A program made the position numbers and the translations under genes. 18,895 nt of DNA from Ignavibacteria bacterium. GTDB lineage: Bacteria > Bacteroidota > Ignavibacteria > UBA10030 > UBA6906. Numbering within the stretch: the stretch's first letter is position 1; each line of letters begins with the position of its first letter. The stretch covers positions 1 to 18,895 of the forward strand of contig JAOUDE010000009.1 in assembly GCA_029859455.1 (NCBI GenBank), written 5' to 3'. The notes beneath the pieces are model-generated. The model made no database searches, was not told the origin of the DNA, and saw only the letters and a program-made list of their open reading frames with translations. Positions 15,170 through 18,895 of this stretch are shown here, piece after piece.

Positions 15170-17799
15170 GACGACCTATCTGATTCAAGAAGGGCCTGGA
15201 ACCGCGGGTTCTCCCTCAGCGCATCCCATGTCGGATCGATGCGAAGGAGCTGCTCTGAAAGCTCGCACGGTATTGAGAGCAATCGTTCCAACATGTCGAT
15301 AGCCTTTTCATCTTCCCCAACCATTGTATATACTGTTGCCAGATCGATCAGGCGATAGCTGCCGCGCCAGGCCTCTGTCTCGACGGGCAGCAACGACACA
15401 CCCCTTTGTGCCTCACGTATCGCATCATCCTTTCGTCCAAGTCCCGCGTAAATAACGCCGAGTGTGCTGTGAAAGCGTCCATCATCAGGATTCTCGATTG
15501 CCAGACCCTCGATTTCCTCCATCGCTTCCGCGAACATCTTCACGGCCTTATCCTCATCTCCGATTGCCCTCTCTACCAATGCAGCTTCAAGGGATGGCGT
15601 CCTGAACCTGAATTGGTTGTCCATGTTACCAAAGGCCTTGAATTTTTCGATCGCAGCTGAAACTGCTTCATAGTCTCTTTCGTAGAAGGCGATCTGCACG
15701 TTGCTTAACTCACGGAACCGATCAGTCCCGAGGGCGCCGGTCATTACCTCATCCATCACTTCCCTTGCACGTTCCGTGTCCCCCGTCCATAGCAGAATGT
15801 TTTGAACCTTATTCCATCTGGCAATGTCGCTATCAGGAGAGAGTAGCAGAGTGCGATCATATGCCGTGTCAGCTGCGGCGTATTCTCTGTTCAACGTCAG
15901 CGACTCTCCCAACTGGCGGACCATTGAGGCTGAACGGGGATCGAGCAAAATCGCTTTCCGGAACGCCTTTATTGCCCCCCCTATATCTCCCTGCCTCCTG
16001 CGAATTGCAGCAATTCCGTAGATGGCATCAGGATTGTTGGGCCAGTACTGAAGGGCCAGATCAAACTGCTTCAGCGCATTCTCATAGTCGAGCTGGCCGT
16101 GATAGAAATACCACCCCTTGGCCGCGTATGCGTCGGAGAGACGCGGGTCCAGCGCAATCGCACGATCTGCTGCCTCCTTCGCCTTTTTCACCCGCTCCGG
16201 TGTACGATCGTAATAGAACCAGTAATAGGTGGAATGCGAACGTGAGAGCCTGGCATAGGCGGCGGCAAACCCCGGATCGGCCTCGATCGCGCGCTCAAAC
16301 ATCAGAATCCCCGATCGAAAATCCTCCTGTTTAAAGCCACGGTCAAAATACTCGAGACCCTTCAGGTAATAGTCATATGCTTCAGGATTGTCGGTCAACT
16401 TCTGCCCCAACCCTTCCCTCTCCATTTGGAGGAGCTCCACATCCAGAGCCCTTGCTACCTCGGATGCAACGTCCGCTTGAATAGTGAATGCGTCTGAAAA
16501 CGCCGCCTCAAATGGCTGAGACCATGTCTGATGCATTGTCCTGACATCCACAAGCTCAGGGTAGACCCTGACGCGTTGATCATCTCCCCCGGACCAACGT
16601 ACGGTTCCCATCAGGATATAGTCGACGCCCAGCTCTTCACCAACCTCGTCGAGGGACTTCGTCGTCTTCTTGTACTGGCGCGCACTCGAGCGCGCCACAA
16701 CCCCGAGACCGGAGAGCTGCGACAGGCGACTCGTGATTTCATCGGTAATGCCATCAGCGAAGTACTCTTTTTCGGGGTCTCCGAGGTTCTCGAACGGGAG
16801 AACGGCCAGTGTCCTCGGACCTACGGACTGGTCCCCGGGATCCCACGGTACAATGAAGAACAACACCAATAGTACAACGAGCCCGGAACCGGCAATCGCA
16901 ATTGTCTTCAGGTTGCCGGACTTCCGCCGACCTCCACCTGCCGACGAAATGTGACCGGTCCGGGTACCCGCTATCGAGACACTTGTCGAGTCCCTCTTTA
17001 CCCGTCGGAGGTCAACGACCATCTCACCAACCGACTGGTAGCGGTCATCCGGATTCTTCTCCAAGGCCCTGCTGACGATATGCAGAATCTCGGGTGATAC
17101 CTCTGGAAGGTAATTCTGGATCGGCTCCGGTTCCTCGTTCACGATCGAGTAGACCATTGCCGCTTCATGCTCTCCGCGGAACGGTGTCCGGCCCGCGAGG
17201 AGCTCGTACAGGACCACGCCAAAGGAAAAGATGTCGGACCGGACGTCGGCTTCGGCCCCCTGAACCTGCTCGGGCGCCATGTACGAAAGGGTCCCGACTG
17301 TTGAGCTCGTCTTCGTCAGTTTCAATGACCCCTTGAGCTTCGCGAGACCGAAGTCCATTACTTTGATCTGATCCCGCTGATTGACCATGATGTTTTCTGC
17401 TTTGACATCACGATGGATGATGTTCTTCGAATGCGCTTCCCCTAACGCTTCACCGATCTGGATCGCATAGTTGATCGCATCCTCAGCGGTGATCTTCTCC
17501 TGATCTATTCTTTCTCTGAGCGTCGTCCCTTCGACCAGCTCCATGTCAATGAACCGTTGGCCGTCATGGGTTCCGATGCTGTGAATACTGCAGACGTTCG
17601 GATGGTTCAGAGCGGAGGCCGACTTCGCCTCCTGGATGAACCGCGCCTGTTCCTCCTCGGTCCCCTTCACATGCGGCGGAAGGAACTTGAGGGCGACCTC
17701 CCGGTCAAGGTCGGTGTCGAGCGCCCTGTAGACAACGCCCATGCCACCTTCGCCAAGCTTCTCGAGGATCTTGTAGTGCGAAATGGCCTGGCCGATCAT
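15166..17799 (-). CDS. Receptor-type Ser/Thr kinase with TM helix, TolB-like/FlgO domain and TPRs
   Basis: A 877-residue protein from the MIG start. The kinase domain (1-268) has GEGGMG 16-21, K38, E57, HRDVKAEN 129-136, DFG 149-151 and YMAPE 173-177. The TM helix is at about 298-318. A TolB-like/FlgO-type domain at about 328-455 (LAVLPFENLGDPEKEYFADG, DYILMGTVRW) is followed by TPRs at about 465-850 (AIEADPGFAAAYARLSRS, AIALDPRLSDAYAAKGWY, AILLDPRSASMVRQLGES). It ends WDALRENPRFQALLESDRSS, the usual tail of this family. An upstream in-frame ATG at 17811 (MGNP) is possible. The ATG at 17799 is preferred because every paralogue begins MIG and it creates a 4-nt ATGA overlap with the upstream TPR gene, matching the next two junctions. 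Neither start has a good Shine-Dalgarno, consistent with translational coupling. Confidence 0.94.
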   Translation of the reverse strand: MIGQAISHYKILEKLGEGGMGVVYRALDTDLDREVALKFLPPHVKGTEEEQARFIQEAKSASALNHPNVCSIHSIGTHDGQRFIDMELVEGTTLRERIDQEKITAEDAINYAIQIGEALGEAHSKNIIHRDVKAENIMVNQRDQIKVMDFGLAKLKGSLKLTKTSSTVGTLSYMAPEQVQGAEADVRSDIFSFGVVLYELLAGRTPFRGEHEAAMVYSIVNEEPEPIQNYLPEVSPEILHIVSRALEKNPDDRYQSVGEMVVDLRRVKRDSTSVSIAGTRTGHISSAGGGRRKSGNLKTIAIAGSGLVVLLVLFFIVPWDPGDQSVGPRTLAVLPFENLGDPEKEYFADGITDEITSRLSQLSGLGVVARSSARQYKKTTKSLDEVGEELGVDYILMGTVRWSGGDDQRVRVYPELVDVRTMHQTWSQPFEAAFSDAFTIQADVASEVARALDVELLQMEREGLGQKLTDNPEAYDYYLKGLEYFDRGFKQEDFRSGILMFERAIEADPGFAAAYARLSRSHSTYYWFYYDRTPERVKKAKEAADRAIALDPRLSDAYAAKGWYFYHGQLDYENALKQFDLALQYWPNNPDAIYGIAAIRRRQGDIGGAIKAFRKAILLDPRSASMVRQLGESLTLNREYAAADTAYDRTLLLSPDSDIARWNKVQNILLWTGDTERAREVMDEVMTGALGTDRFRELSNVQIAFYERDYEAVSAAIEKFKAFGNMDNQFRFRTPSLEAALVERAIGDEDKAVKMFAEAMEEIEGLAIENPDDGRFHSTLGVIYAGLGRKDDAIREAQRGVSLLPVETEAWRGSYRLIDLATVYTMVGEDEKAIDMLERLLSIPCELSEQLLRIDPTWDALRENPRFQALLESDRSS

Positions 17800-18895
17800 T
17801 GGGTTGCCCATTTTTCATGTGGCAGAGCGTGCGACAGTCCAACCCGTTCGAGCACCGCCGTGAACCGCGGTTCGTTTCTCAACGGATCCCAGTGAGGATG
17901 AACACCGATCAGAAACATCGTGGGTGAACGATCCGCCGCTCCCTGTTCGAGCCATTTCAACGCTTCATTGCGATTGCCGAGTCCGAGATGGACAATGGCG
18001 AAATAGAAGGGAGAGATGTACCGGACTCGCGCCGATTGGGTGAGTGCCCCAAGGATCTCCCGGGCTTCCCCCTCTCTGCCTGTGACAGCATAGGCATAGC
18101 TCAGGTAGGCCTGAATCATCGGATGGTCGTAAAGGTCTTTCGCCGCCTCTATTTGTTTCACCATGTCATCCTTCAGTCCCATCGCCCCAAGGCACTGACC
18201 ATAGTAGAGCCTGGCCCAGGGAAAGTCCGGTGTAAGTTCAATCGTCCGTTCAAATTCAGCTTTCGCAGTCACAAAGTCCCTTGCGAGAAGGTAGTTGAGT
18301 CCGACATACGTGCTGATAATCGGGGCGAGAGGGTCAAGCTCCCGCCCCCGCTTTGCGATGGCAATCGCCTCGTCATGGCGGCCTACGGCCCCGAGGTATT
18401 CTCCGTACCACTGATACGCGGTCGCATAGGAAGAGTCCTTCTGAATCGCCTGCCGGAACTCGGCATCGGCCCTCTCCCAGTCCCATCCAAAATGAATCTC
18501 GATATCCCCGAGGGACGCGTGTGCCTCTGCGAGGGACGGGTCGATTTCGAGCGCCCGTTCTGCCGCCGCACGGGCAGCGGGAAACGCGTCGGACGGAGGA
18601 ACAGTATTGTAGCCTCCGAGTATGATATAGGCATCGGCAAGACCCGCGTACGCGACCGCGAACCCGGGATCGGTTTCAACCGCCTGATTGAAATACTGGA
18701 TCGACTTCCTGGTTCCGTCTTCCGTCCGTTTGTTCCAGTAATATCTTCCCTTGAGATACAGCTGGTATGCCTCGCTGTTCCGGGTCGCCACGCGCAACAC
18801 CTGCTCCGCCTCCTGATCGCCGAACCGGACCCGGAGATTCTGTGAAATCTCACGGCTGATCTCCTCCTGCAGCGAGAGGATATCAGTCGCCGGCC
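17796..18895 (-). CDS. TPR protein, C-terminal part; probably the tail of a kinase-FlgO-TPR protein (runs off right edge)
   Basis: The frame is open to the right edge, giving about 366 visible residues; the apparent start at 18800 is an internal GTG codon. The first visible residues (ATDILSLQEEISREISQNLR) match the last helix of TolB-like/FlgO domains that precede TPRs in this kinase family. The RNSEAYQLYLKGRYYWNKR segment and about seven TPR-like helix pairs follow (AVETDPGFAVAYAGLADAYI, ALEIDPSLAEAHASLGDIE, TIELTPDFPWARLYYGQCLG). The C-terminus contains HWDPLRNEPRFTAVLERVGL, a variant of the tail of the next gene. A kinase domain upstream is expected but not seen; a CadC-like DNA-binding or kinase-free version is possible. 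Its TGA overlaps the start of the next kinase (ATGA). Confidence 0.9.
   Translation of the reverse strand, partial: PATDILSLQEEISREISQNLRVRFGDQEAEQVLRVATRNSEAYQLYLKGRYYWNKRTEDGTRKSIQYFNQAVETDPGFAVAYAGLADAYIILGGYNTVPPSDAFPAARAAAERALEIDPSLAEAHASLGDIEIHFGWDWERADAEFRQAIQKDSSYATAYQWYGEYLGAVGRHDEAIAIAKRGRELDPLAPIISTYVGLNYLLARDFVTAKAEFERTIELTPDFPWARLYYGQCLGAMGLKDDMVKQIEAAKDLYDHPMIQAYLSYAYAVTGREGEAREILGALTQSARVRYISPFYFAIVHLGLGNRNEALKWLEQGAADRSPTMFLIGVHPHWDPLRNEPRFTAVLERVGLSHALPHEKWATQ

Noticed and set aside
17800..17811. MGNP start for the kinase at 17799
   Set aside because: It is possible, but it breaks the family-wide MIG opening and the ATGA overlap pattern, and it has no better ribosome-binding site.
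17988..18845. Plus-strand open frame of 285 codons
   Set aside because: It is antisense to the right-edge TPR gene. The opposite strand encodes clear TPRs running to the edge.
1..18895. tRNA, rRNA, transposase, integrase or phage genes
   Set aside because: I saw no tRNA-like cloverleaf, rRNA segment or mobility gene. The repeats are the only sign of rearrangement.

Overview
The window is about 18.9 kb of moderately GC-rich bacterial DNA in which every supported gene lies on the minus strand, so transcription runs from high to low coordinates. It is a cluster of Hanks-type (PknB-like) Ser/Thr protein kinases: five complete kinase genes, a sixth cut by the left edge after its N-terminal 106 residues, and at the right edge the TPR-containing C-terminal part of what is probably a seventh. 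All intact kinase domains open with MIG and a GxGGMG glycine loop. They then diverge into two kinds of sensory or interaction half: a TM helix plus TolB/WD40-like propeller, or a TolB-like/FlgO-type domain plus TPRs. Kinases of this build are abundant in Acidobacteriota, Gemmatimonadota and several uncultured FCB-type phyla. Signal peptides and a predicted outer-membrane beta-barrel indicate a diderm. I cannot place the organism more precisely.

Layout, in transcription order. (A) 18895 to 11784: TPR protein (partial), TPR-kinase, propeller-kinase and an outer-membrane barrel protein, joined by three successive 4-nt ATGA stop/start overlaps, which suggests one translationally coupled operon. 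(B) 11608 to 7566: a kinase-TPR protein with no TM helix, a class III cyclase-like (DUF2652-type) plus SRPBCC protein 31 nt downstream, then a thioredoxin-like protein followed by a small hairpin. (C) 7271 to 4584: a propeller-kinase. (D) 4478 to 404: a propeller-kinase and, 31 nt downstream, an exported M24 (aminopeptidase P-like) metallopeptidase. (E) 319 to the left edge: the start of another kinase very similar to those in C and D.

Between these blocks lies debris of the same kinase family. Two truncated kinase heads (7268-7450 and 11657-11728) break off at the glycine-rich loop, and each sits just upstream of an intact kinase. A possible 15-residue TPR-kinase tail is at 8201-8248. Degenerate octamer arrays (ATTGNNNC / AAATGANN type) lie directly upstream of four kinase starts (two intact, two relic). 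The clearest is five 16-bp units at 4491-4570. Three of these starts share AATTCCnATGATCGG and have no visible Shine-Dalgarno. I infer a locus that grows and shrinks by duplication, deletion and domain shuffling of kinase genes, with short repeats marking the junctions.

Functionally, the cluster probably passes extracytoplasmic or protein-interaction signals through kinases to neighbours concerned with the envelope (barrel protein, exported peptidase), possible nucleotide or ligand signalling (cyclase-like/SRPBCC) and redox (thioredoxin-like). These links rest on gene order alone.
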